From Albugo candida (Eukaryota; Oomycota; Peronosporomycetes; Albuginales; Albuginaceae): 64,000 nt of DNA. Under the pieces are notes generated by a model. It ran no database searches, was not told the origin of the DNA, and saw nothing but the letters and a program-made list of their open reading frames with translations. Made by a program: the position numbers and the translations under genes. The stretch spans positions 434,001 to 498,000 of the forward strand of contig CAJNAR010000160.1 of assembly GCA_905220665.1 (NCBI GenBank), read 5' to 3'. This document shows positions 34,307-43,739 of the stretch, piece by piece; position 1 is the stretch's first letter; every line of letters starts with the position of its first letter.

Positions 34307-34846
34307 TCACTTGACCTGCTTCCTTTGACAACTTGCTTGCATAAACATCCCTAATTGACCTAGGAACTTGGCGTTTTCTCCTTTAAATCCGAATGTTGCC
34401 TGTTGCCCACTCCTTTTGTCGAAGGAAGAAGGGAAATTCTTGGACAGGTTAATCATAAACGTTTGCTTCTGTTTGGCGTCATCCTTTTCATCATAACCAG
34501 CGAATATTCTACCAACGTATCCAGCGAGGATATCACTCTGGACAGTTTCTGCATCGCTGCCAATGCCTACCGTAATCCAATTTCGAAGAGCTGCTTCGTA
34601 CAATTCATGGCAGTTGCCCAAATTCGAATTGCCTTTGCAAACTATGTCATATCCTTGAACAAATTTGACTTTCTCGTCATCGCCTTCTTTTAGGCACTTT
34701 TTCGAGTCATATGAAAACTTAAACGGAATCTCTTTCGCTTTTTTTGGACCTGGCTGTGAACTTGACTTGAGATATCGCGATGCAACCTCTGCATTTCCAA
34801 AGGTGACGAGACCGAGTGCGGCAGCTACGATTGTGAGAGAGACCAT
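34307..34846 (-). CDS. secreted four-cysteine RYLK protein, array copy 5
   Basis: 179 aa. It differs from copies 1, 2 and 4 by one residue, K to E in the FGFKG(K/E)NAKF helix near the C-terminus (plus strand TTTTCTCC for TTTTTTCC). The last unit of the array: its right flank leaves the repeat at 35767 and returns to the single-copy ancestral sequence also seen at 54165. Confidence 0.82.
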   Translation of the reverse strand: MVSLTIVAAALGLVTFGNAEVASRYLKSSSQPGPKKAKEIPFKFSYDSKKCLKEGDDEKVKFVQGYDIVCKGNSNLGNCHELYEAALRNWITVGIGSDAETVQSDILAGYVGRIFAGYDEKDDAKQKQTFMINLSKNFPSSFDKRSGQQATFGFKGENAKFLGQLGMFMQASCQRKQVK

Positions 34847-35767
34847 GCTTGAAATTGTTGAGTTTTGAGCAATGAGAAGCAAATTCAATTGTGAATCAAA
34901 CCCAAGTGTGCTACTTCCTCCAGCAATGAGTGTGACTTTGCACATCCTTTGCATTCAGCTGTCCTTACGTCATTTATACAAATCTGTTCTTCTCATGACG
35001 CTAGTGTGGGTTGTAAGTAATCTAATCTGACGTGGATCGTATCAATACCTACCGTGATATGCGTCCTACATTTTCATGCGAAATAGTATAGTCATCCGCG
35101 TCATCTGATTATTAAGTCATCGAACACCACCTCCACGTCAAGTAGAAAATGGGCCTTACAGTGACGTGTCCCTATCTAGATACTCACAATTGTTTGTAAA
35201 GAAGAGGCAGAGAATATGACAATGTACAAGTTTAAATACTCACTGTATAGAGTGGGCAACATTTTCTCCTTCTCTCACAGATTCGGATAAACTGGTTCTT
35301 GTGATAATCGAGATGACTCAGCGGATGCAAATATCCGTGTCTCCACATAATGACGGACAGTAAGGTACAACGCAAATCTGCTTACACCTGGCAACCAGTA
35401 GCTCTTATACAATCAGACTGAACATGAGTTTGAACAGAGATTGCCTGAGCTCAATATCAAAGCCCGCTTAACCGATTTGTAATGAAGAAGGGCATCTGGA
35501 GCAGTTTACTTGGAAGGTACAGTTCGCGAGCAAGGAATTGTCCAGAAACACTCAAATGCCTGCACTACGAGTATCAGAATCGGAAGTATCTGGACTAATG
35601 ATCAGATAAGACGCAGTTATCTCTTGACATCTTCATTCCATTCCTCTCTCAACTGTCAACACCGTGCACCCTGACTTCTCGAGACTCGGTTCGTTCGATC
35701 GTATACAGCACGCTTAAACAGTACTCTTCTTTGGCAAACGCACTGCAAGGTCTTCTGGTGTCATGCT

Positions 35768-36149
35768 TTGGAATGTGACCTTGAAATTCAGCGATGCTGA
35801 TCCACATTCCTGTAAGAACATTTGTGACCTTTATCCAAGTCAATAATGGGACGATTTCCTTGTAATAAGGCGAATTGCACTGTGTTGTGCTATAGGCAGA
35901 CCCACTCAGCATCGATTGAGACGTATGTCACAATGGTCTGCACGATATCGGAAGCATCAATTTTCCATCACAAGAAGGCGTTTCGATACGCGCGCAGCCA
36001 TTTGACTGTATCTGCCTTCTGAGCTGTTGTCTCGAACATTGTTGCAAGTTTGTGCATTGTGACGTCATCCTCGTGTGTGTCATCATTAGGGTGACCATTA
36101 AAAAACACTTTACGCGATCAGCGAGTTTGCCCATTTATAAACCTTTTGC
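35768..36149. repeat. ancestral right flank of the cassette, duplicated at 54.1-54.5 kb
   Basis: Nearly identical to 54165-54480 (TTTGGAATGTGACCTTG..., AAGGCGAATTGCACTGTGTTGTGCTAT, CAAGAAGGCGTTTCGATACGCGCGCAGCC). A minus-strand frame (35649-35912) shares its last half with 54048-54305 (GMWISIA.FQGHIPKHDTRRP). The frame is conserved, but no start or signal is common, so I treat it as repeat. Confidence 0.5.
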
Positions 36150-36435
36150 CTCCAATAGGTCTGTAGTGTCCAAAAGCGACTCATTTATACTCTCATGTGT
36201 TTGTGTATGCGTCAGAACGCAATTCTTCTTGTAAGGTTCGGAATCGGAGTTCATACGATAATCCGATGGCTTCTGAGCTTATCGGGGCATCTGCCAAGAA
36301 AAAACTCAACCGAAGAATCTCCTCCTTAGGTGCCACCTTTTCTCGTGCTTGAGTTTAGAATCGTGCAGCAATCTCTGCGTTTCTAACAGTGACCAGAATG
36401 CGCACGACCTGTTCGAAGTTGAGAGAGATCATGTG
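36150..36435 (-). pseudogene. relic of a four-cysteine secreted gene (like 54733-55254)
   Basis: Aligns with 55010-55254: the GTCAGAACGCAATTC, AGTTCATACGATA, CATCGGGGCAT and CTCCTCCTTAGGTGCC stretches match in order, and the ATG-context GAGAGAGATCATG is readable. An in-frame stop replaces the RYLK region and several indels follow, and the 3' half of the gene is missing. The 5' flank up to about 36720 still aligns with that of the 54733 gene. Confidence 0.6.
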
Positions 36436-36907
36436 TCCTTCTTGACTACTGGATAGTCAGAAGCAATTGTTATGTGAATTACTCTGTTATAGGGTGTGGT
36501 GAAGCAGGTCTATCTGTCATTACATCATTATGACAACGTCTGTGACTCGTATGACGCTTTAATTAGGTTGCTGAGTAATCTGACGTGTATTGTACATGTA
36601 CTTACCCTGATTTACGTCCTCGTCTTTCCGCATTAATAACTTTATTCTTTCGACGGACGCTTATTAATAAGATATAGAAGTACCTTGATCTTACGCCAAG
36701 TCGAAAATGATATTATATCACCTCTTAAGATGCTTGTTCTTCCAGCAACCCGCTGAAGATGCGACACTGTCACCATTCTAAACGATGCTTTTGTAGGCGA
36801 CTGGTCTCTGACAACAAAAGCATACCGTCAAGTGAGCTCAAGTAATGATATGTGCAGCTGAAGCCTTCCAACATTTAGCACTCACACGGAATCTGTATGA
36901 TATGTTT

Positions 36908-37489
36908 TCAGATTAACCAAATGTCTGCAAAGTCTCCAGGAACCTTCAGCCCCAACACAATGTCTGAATATGACCCTTGTCGTCCAGGTACATTCTCCGA
37001 CATTTGGGACCGCGGAAACGGTACGTCATGCTTGGAGGGTACGTTGAAGTGAATACTGTACAGCCTTCCTTCAAGTCTTATCTCGTTTCCACAAATAGGA
37101 ACGTTCTTGAGAGTCATCACATTGTGATAAGGAACATCCGGTGCACAAAAAAGAGCCAAAAAGCGCACGACCTGCAATCCTGCTTCATTTGCACCATAAA
37201 GGGTAGCACAAGTTGCAAGCTTTGTTATGGAGTGAGTTGTTAATATTGCAAGAATTACACGCTTAGAAGATAGACCCAATTGCTTTTTGAAACTGTTCGT
37301 GGTCGCAGTGATTGATGCCGATTCATGGAACTTATATCTTTTACTCTCTGACAATACTCGTGTTCGAATTTGCTCACAATCAGCGGCTGCACAGAAGGCA
37401 ATCGAAATGACAGAGCTTCGTGATGCCTCAGGAATACTGCTTCGAGCGTCATCATATTGAAACAAGAAAGCATGATTAAATTTGCACAT
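36908..37489 (-). CDS. possible 193-aa protein, unrecognised, in duplicated DNA
   Basis: Uninterrupted from an ATG at 37489. Parts (VISIAFCAAADCEQIRTR and HESASITA) have counterparts at 56400-56640, where a stop and a 1-bp shift break the frame. No signal peptide at the annotated start; a hydrophobic stretch lies at about 81-97. It could be a living member of a decayed pair, or chance openness in duplicated spacer. No domain recognised. Confidence 0.3.
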   Translation of the reverse strand: MCKFNHAFLFQYDDARSSIPEASRSSVISIAFCAAADCEQIRTRVLSESKRYKFHESASITATTNSFKKQLGLSSKRVILAILTTHSITKLATCATLYGANEAGLQVVRFLALFCAPDVPYHNVMTLKNVPICGNEIRLEGRLYSIHFNVPSKHDVPFPRSQMSENVPGRQGSYSDIVLGLKVPGDFADIWLI

Positions 37490-40400
37490 ACGTGGTCATC
37501 ATAAGCTTGATTATGTACGTGGGCTTGCTGTTGGATTTTCGATTTAGTTTAATTCGCCAAATCCGAGATGTGTTGCGGTCGATACAAAAGTGTTGGAGAG
37601 CAATAACTCATAGAGAAATACTCTTTTCTCGGACCACACCGGTCCATTGTGAATGAGAAGTCGCAAAACCAAATAGCGATGGGGATGCTTCGTTTGGTGA
37701 GTTCTTCAGCTGTTGTAGAACCAGTAAAGCGCGAACGAAGGACTGTCAGCGCACCGTCACTTCAATTTTAAGCTGGATAAAGAAAAGCAATGTTGTGGCC
37801 ATTGACAAACATTTTTTCCTGCATTTCTGGAAGTAATAGACTGAATGATTCCAGTTGGTTGTGATCGTAAAACTTGGATGACAAAATGGGGTGATGTTGT
37901 ATGACGTGGTCGATAAAAAGATGAACATTTTTATGATGCCATTGACATTCCCCGTGAGTGCGGAGATGTTGTTCCACGTTGCATTAGCGATGAGCCCTTA
38001 GCATTTACACTGAAGTGGACCCACAATCAACTTCTTGTAACCTTGAAATGAGAGGTAGATTATTGCTAATTCTTCCGGAAAAAAAAGAGTTTTGAATGAG
38101 ATCTCGTCGATAATCCCTTGCCATTTTCCTTCAAACCATTGGGACCAACACTTAATGCCGAATGTTGGACTCAATAATCATTTGTGGAAGCAAGACGAGC
38201 AGCACACAGGAGTACGATTCCATCATCGCGAGAGCTTTCGTTGCTCTTATCAAACGGAGAACGTTTTCAGCACTGACTTCCACCACCACGCTATTTTCTT
38301 AAACATTGCGTTTCGCTTCGATATAAACCACCCACCAACATGTCGACACCATCGTATCGCGAACGTGACATCTTTATTCAAGCCATGAGCAGCGAATACT
38401 CTACTGATCATGCGAAGATGCGCCACGCCATCCAAAACAATATCATTCGACTCCATACATGCAAGTAGCACACCATTCATTGTGATCGGATGATCAAGAG
38501 CTGCCCGGATACTTCTTTCCGGGCTGATACAGAGCTGTCTCAGCCTGCTCGCCTGAGAGTTGCATGTATCGGGTTGAACAGCTTATCTGGTAGAATTGTG
38601 TGGATGGAATTTGTGGAATCAATTTAAATGAACTCTACCACCTCACCAACCAGAGTTGGTCGCTCCGCTCCTTTCATTTTCGTGTGGTTTTTCCGGATAA
38701 GGTGGGCAGCTTCTTTTGAAATAGCTTTTTCTTCTGGAATCCGTGTTTTCAAGGGAATGATTTGAAAGCGTGTGTCATGCTGCGGGTTGCCAGGCGCTTC
38801 GACTTCCTGTCTCTCCACCGTCATTTACACAAGAACAGGAAAGGAATTCTCGGTCACTAAACCAGGTAGAGAACGAGGGCGTGCCTTCGAGGCCATGTGA
38901 CGAAATGGCGCCACACGGTTACGTTTACTGCACGAACGATCTAACTGCATGTCTTTATCCCCATGTTACGGGTGGAGCTGATTTATCCTCAAGTACGAGA
39001 AGAGGAGGAGTTGACTGCAGAAGTTCCGGGGTATCTGAAGTTGTGCTATCGAGAGGAGTGTTTCCTCATAGGTTCTTTGTCAACTTTTTTAGGATTGACT
39101 AGTATAATCAACGAGGTCGAGGCAACCACTGGTGCCTGTTTTGGGGTTTTGTGTTCTTACTGTTATTAGGGTGGTAGCAGCATCTCCCAGATCCAAAAAC
39201 AGTATGGTCCACGCTGACAAAAACGTAGACGTCCAGTTAGAATCGGACCATTCTAACCCCGTGCAAGGAGGAGTTTTTTTTCCGAATGCAATTTTCTCAC
39301 ATACCTTCCCAACACGCATCAATGCTGTGGACACGTGGAAGACGCAAGTAAACCCTCCACGTCAAATAAGCACTTATTTCGAGAAATTTGCTCTTCAAAA
39401 GTTATTCTGAAGGACAAACACACTTTTTTTCATGGGGGGATTTCAAATAAGCCTGCCTTTCGACCTCAAGACCGACCCCCAAATATATCCAGATAATACC
39501 TGCGTTTTGAAGTGTCGTACTCTTCAAATGTATAATTTGCGCCAGAACGGCGACCAACTGGTACTCCAGTTCCTCACGCGTTGGTGGACGTAGCCTTCAG
39601 TCTCATATTCCCTCCTGGAAGATTATAGATTTGTTCAATCTGGCAACTTGAAAAACACGATTCTTTGCCATGATCCCAGAGGAGTAAGATTAGTGATTTT
39701 CCATCGAAAAACCGGCCAATGCCCGACCCATAATTAAATTATCGCATAAATTGCTTTCGCAAGCTTGAAAGGCCGTGTGGCCTCGATTTTGACGGCCACA
39801 ACAGACCAGTCCGGATACTCTCCGGCATAACACTCATACATTGCAGCAGTATCTGAAGCTTCGTCTTTGGGAGCTCCACGCGGTCTTGCGCTTTTGGTCT
39901 AGCATTATCTATGTGCAAGGGATTCTGTGACCTGATAAGGTGTGCCAACTTGGGACGTCTGGTTTCGTCCACACTTGCAGTCGCCATGGTACCATCCTGT
40001 AAAGAGGCAGTGACCGTACCAGTCGTACCACCTTGAACGCCCTGGACCGTCAAACTTGGGTTACTTTCCACGTCATGTCACACTACAGAATGAAAGCTTT
40101 TGGATAAAACGTTTGAACTAACTTGGTAGAAAGTGATGTTGCATCAAAATATTGACATCGAAGTGAAAAGTTTATTGTGAATAAGATTCTCACGGATTCT
40201 TTGTGTATTTTATATAAGTACTGATACGTATAGAATACTCGTCAAGAAGGTTCGAACTAAGTATATGTAGTACTACAGACAAATGAAGTGACTTGCGACT
40301 ATATATAACCTATTGTATTACTATAAAATACAACAAGCGCGATTCGGTACCTTGACTCATCCGTCTATAATGTACGGCAAAGACTAATGCGTGATCCTGG

Positions 40401-40740
40401 GGAATTGAAGCTTTTGGACGACCGAGCATTTTGAAGCTGAAGTCACTAGTGTCTTTCCGCATAGATAAGGCTAGAGCGAAAGCGCAATACCACGTGGAGC
40501 TCCCAAAGCCGAAAGCTTCAAGGGGTGACGACTCAACAACATTCGTACAGTCACTATATTCCGGGTGACTCACAAGGGTTGCCACGTCGGTACAACTGGA
40601 CGCTAGCACCCTGGGTTGTGTCGATCATGTCGACTTTATTTCGAAAGGAGAGGTTTCAATAATAGTTAAAAAAAAGTTGCTTTCCGAGCTGGTTCTACTA
40701 AACGAACGGATTACGAAGTAGCCGGTAAATTGAGGCGTCC
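37490..40740. other. accessory DNA, no gene confidently recognised; probably decayed mobile DNA
   Basis: Many broken frames on both strands. Those at 38250-38480 (minus), 38770-39170 (plus) and 39739-40071 (minus) are protein-like but could not be assigned. The last begins with a Thr/Gly-rich N-terminus and may be a gag-type remnant. No terminal repeats were found by eye. The stretch is not shared with the other cassette copies, so it is probably an insertion between duplicated blocks. Confidence 0.3.
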
Positions 40741-41592
40741 TAACAACATCCCTCACTAGCGACCGTATCATATCGAGCTTCAGCTCCGATCCACCAGGCC
40801 TTACTCAATGTTGAGTGCAACACTGGAGTCTCGGTTACTCAGATTGATCCACTCGCATTTGACACGGGTCGAATCCTGCTTCAAAAAAACATTTGCGATC
40901 CGCGAGAATATCACTTTCCAACCGTGATACTTGCTCGTCATTGCCGTATGCACACTCACAGTTATCAAATTATCAGCTTGGCGACAATTTATCCGATTGG
41001 AGGTTCCTGCGTAATCGAGACATTGCGTAATTTACCTTATTTGAGGTAGCATGCAACAGTACAAAACCATTCACAAGCGTCAAAGGCGCCGAAAGTTCGT
41101 TCGAGCACGGATTACTATCACTCATAGAGTCTTCTACGGAAATTTCTCAGGTTTGAGTACCAGTCGACTGAAAAGGAACCCAAGAATCTGGGTAAGAAAT
41201 GCAGGCGCTTGGTGATTCAGTGGGTGTCTCGGTCGCATTCAAAGGGAAACGGGTCAAATTATGCAAGATCGAGATCCCGAGTGAAAAAATGATATTGAAA
41301 GTTTGGCGTCTTTCTGGGTTTTGTATTTGAGTTTTCATTTATTTTGTCCTAGTCGAATAATAAAAGCGTTATCAATAATTATGTGGCGCTTTTATTTTTG
41401 ATACCCAAGTTAAGGCACTTTGGTGCGCAGAATTCGTGGCTGCTGATATTTTCATTACAACAGGAAGATCGGAAAATCGGAGCTGTGTTAGATTTTGTGA
41501 ACGGATATCGTCTCAGAAACAGAATCGAGAAATTTGAGCCAGTTAGTAATCTTCCAATATATGAAGATGACACGAAGAAGCATCAGAAGTGA
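40741..41592 (+). pseudogene. fmt: truncated methionyl-tRNA formyltransferase pseudogene
   Basis: A diverged copy of fmt from the end of intron 4 through exon 8 (25345-26190). The exon 5 equivalent still carries the TATCGAG and GACACGGGTCGAATCCTGCT stretches; the exon 6-8 equivalents keep the GATTTTGTGAACGGATATCG stretch. The first four exons, with the catalytic asparagine and histidine, are absent. Single-base losses (for example in the AAATGGCAGG region, here AAATGCAGG) break the frame. It is followed by the same spacer and a secreted-protein gene, as at the true fmt. Confidence 0.85.
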
Positions 41593-42597
41593 CTTGCTGG
41601 GTATCGAGTCAGCGACCTCTAGTACTAAATGATTGAAATCACATATCTTCTCTAAACTGTTTACCTCCGTTAGCTTATCCTGGTCATGTGTTGTATCTAT
41701 TAGCATTCGACTTTGAAATCAGCGATTTCATATAACAAAGCGATTGGTTTTCTTGCTTTCGTACCATCAACGAGGCAATTTGACTTGCTGGCGCCATACA
41801 TCTTCACCCACTCTCCTAATCCAGTGAAATGGATCCGAAGATTGCTAAATCCTACGCAATGAAGTCGACCTCGTCGTCTGAAAGATCACAATCGTGTACC
41901 AAATCCAAATTCCGGAAATCAAGAATTGCGTATCGATGCTGTCATATGCGAGTTTTGACACTTTCTGCCTTTTATCGTCCAACCATTCCATCAAAAGTGT
42001 CGCCGAGAGACGCCGATCTAAATTACTGACTGAAATGTTACTCGCATGGATCTGATGCCTATAAATAGCGCAAAATGAATGTAGCAGCTTTCGAGCATTG
42101 CCGGGAATCGAACACGGGTCGTTTTGATTATAATTTATACACCGAGCGCACCATACAACAAACCATTCATGACTCGAGTCGATAGAGTGTCATCGACACG
42201 TGCATACACAGTCGGTGTGTCATTTCTATGTCGAAGCTGTCGGTGCCACCTCATCAGTCAGGTTCTGCGTATCTCTCGTCACCTTTTGAGATTGCGATGG
42301 CGAGACTACAGCAAATCGATGGGTTTTCAGTAGTTTTTCACTGATTATCATAATTGTGGCCACAATTCTATAACTATATTGTTATAGTATAGACTCAACA
42401 AACAAAAGAATGCATCTCTCGCAAATTTTTCATGCTTCAAACTATCAGTCGCCTGAAAAGACTCACTTAAACTTAGGACCGAATGCGAACGAGTGAGACC
42501 AAACCATGTAAAAGTAAAATGTATTGACGCTTACGATGTTTATCTGGTTATCTAATCACCTTTCGTATCCTATCGCTAGCCCGTGACCGTGTGAATA
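41593..42597. repeat. duplicated spacer with inserted segment
   Basis: Matches 26188-26960 at both ends. A segment of about 130 bp (roughly 42020-42165) absent from the original lies in the middle and contains a tRNA-like remnant. The last part is the 3' spacer of the 42598 gene, with the GTGAGACCAAACC...AAAAGTAAAATGTATT stretch that recurs after other family genes. Confidence 0.45.
42093..42155 (-). pseudogene. tRNA-like remnant (3' half)
   Basis: The minus strand reads ACCCGTGTTCGATTCCCGGCAATGCTC at its 3' end: a T arm with the TTCGATT loop and a plausible 3' acceptor strand. Upstream a TATAAATTATAA region would be the anticodon arm, but the D arm and matching 5' acceptor strand are not seen. 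It is probably a decayed tRNA (perhaps Ile-TAT) brought in with the inserted segment. Confidence 0.35.
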
Positions 42598-43140
42598 TCA
42601 ATTCCATTTCCTTGGGCAGTTCGCTTGCATATACATAGCCAATCGAGATAGGAAGAAAGCTTGTTTTCCTGTAAATCCGTATGGTGATTGTTTACCCTTG
42701 TCATTAAGAGAAGGAGGTAGAGTGCTGTACACGACTCTAATGAAATTTCTTATACGTACAGGGGTGTTATTTGGAGGTGTAGGATAACCAGCGAATATGA
42801 GTTGAACTTTTTCAGCGAGTTGTCCCTCGTTGTATTTTCCTGCATTCTCTTTCTTGACTCCAAAAAGGGCCTCAATCCAAGCCTGAAGAGCGTGGTCGTA
42901 CAGTTTACGGCAACCATCACTTCTATGATTCTTTGAGCACCAATTGTCATAAAATATTACCAGCGTCGGATCCTTCATCGTCGGTATTTTTGGGCAATTA
43001 TCCTTTTTAAGTACAAGTGTAAACCGCTTTCTGTTTCGTGCAACTTTTTGCGAACTTGACTTGAGATATCGCAATGCAACCTCTGCATTTCCAAAGGTGA
43101 CCAGACCGAGTACGGCAGCTACGAATATGAGAGAGACCAT
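42598..43140 (-). CDS. secreted four-cysteine RYLK protein
   Basis: 180 aa from MVSL. Signal peptide MVSLIFVAAVLGLVTFGNA, then EVALRYLKSSSQ, with only small changes from the array gene. C1-x18-C2-x8-C3 with CRKLYDHAL, an LIFAGYP turn, and the end YGFTGKQAFFLSRLAMYMQAN followed by the last cysteine. The mature middle differs from the array proteins at most positions, although the leader and the non-coding flanks are close. That pattern suggests faster change in the mature part. CAGCTG starts 111 bp upstream, with TTACCTCA in the CRE-like place. It lies next to the fmt pseudogene, as the array lies next to fmt. Confidence 0.8.
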   Translation of the reverse strand: MVSLIFVAAVLGLVTFGNAEVALRYLKSSSQKVARNRKRFTLVLKKDNCPKIPTMKDPTLVIFYDNWCSKNHRSDGCRKLYDHALQAWIEALFGVKKENAGKYNEGQLAEKVQLIFAGYPTPPNNTPVRIRNFIRVVYSTLPPSLNDKGKQSPYGFTGKQAFFLSRLAMYMQANCPRKWN

Positions 43141-43244
43141 GAGCGAAATTGTTGGTTTTTGAGCAATGAGAGCCAAATTGAATTGTGATTCAATTTGCTG
43201 TGTGCGATCTCATACGGCAATGGGTGTGACTTTGCAAATCCTTC

Positions 43245-43267
43245 TGCATCCAGCTGTCCTTACCTCA
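43245..43267 (-). promoter_or_regulatory. shared upstream element, CRE-like half altered
   Basis: CAGCTG at 43251-43256 and TTACCTCA at 43260-43267 (G to C in the ACGT core), 111 bp before the ATG at 43140. Confidence 0.5.
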
Positions 43268-43739
43268 TTTCCAGAAAATTTGTTCTTTTGACGCTACTAT
43301 GGGTTGTAAGTAAATTGACGAAGACTGCATTGATGCCAACCTGATATACGTCCTAGCTTTTACCTGAGAATAGTGTATTCATCCGCGTCATCTGATTATC
43401 AAGTTGTCAAACACCAATTCCACGCCGAGCGGAGAATTATCCCTACAGCGACGTGTCTCTATCCAGACACTCACAGCTCTGCGCAAAGAACAGGCAGAGA
43501 AAACGAAAATGTATAAACCGAAATGTTCTGCTATGACTCACTTCCTCGTGTTTTAATACCCGCTGTATAGAATCGGCAGGATACATTCCTTCTCTCACAT
43601 ATTAAGATGACCTGTTTGATGTTAATACTGGTTCCTACTCCATAATCGCTGCTGTAGATCTACAGCATGATCTGGTATCCATGTACGTCCCTTTGGACAA
43701 TCCAAACTAACTTGACCTCATCCTTAGTGTGGCTGCTTG

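Larger units (their letters stand above)
26593..35767. repeat. tandem array, 5 x 1,835 bp, each unit with one secreted-protein gene
   Basis: Unit starts, at GGAGTCATT, are 26593, 28428, 30263, 32098 and 33933. Each unit is exactly 1,835 bp and the last ends at 35767 in GGTGTCATGCT. Every unit holds about 370 bp of 3' spacer, a 531-540 bp gene on the minus strand, the promoter element and about 800 bp of distal flank. Units differ at only a few dozen positions. The ancestral right flank (TTTGGAATGTGACC) is seen after unit 5 and again at 54165; the left flank is seen before unit 1. The joint GTCATGCT/GGAGTCATT shows at most a base or two of shared sequence. The array is recent and made by end-to-end duplication. 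Confidence 0.95.

Noticed and set aside
26593..35767. Array as CRISPR or rDNA-like repeat
   Set aside because: Units of 1,835 bp carry a protein gene with splice-free coding sequence and no spacer/repeat pattern or rRNA similarity.
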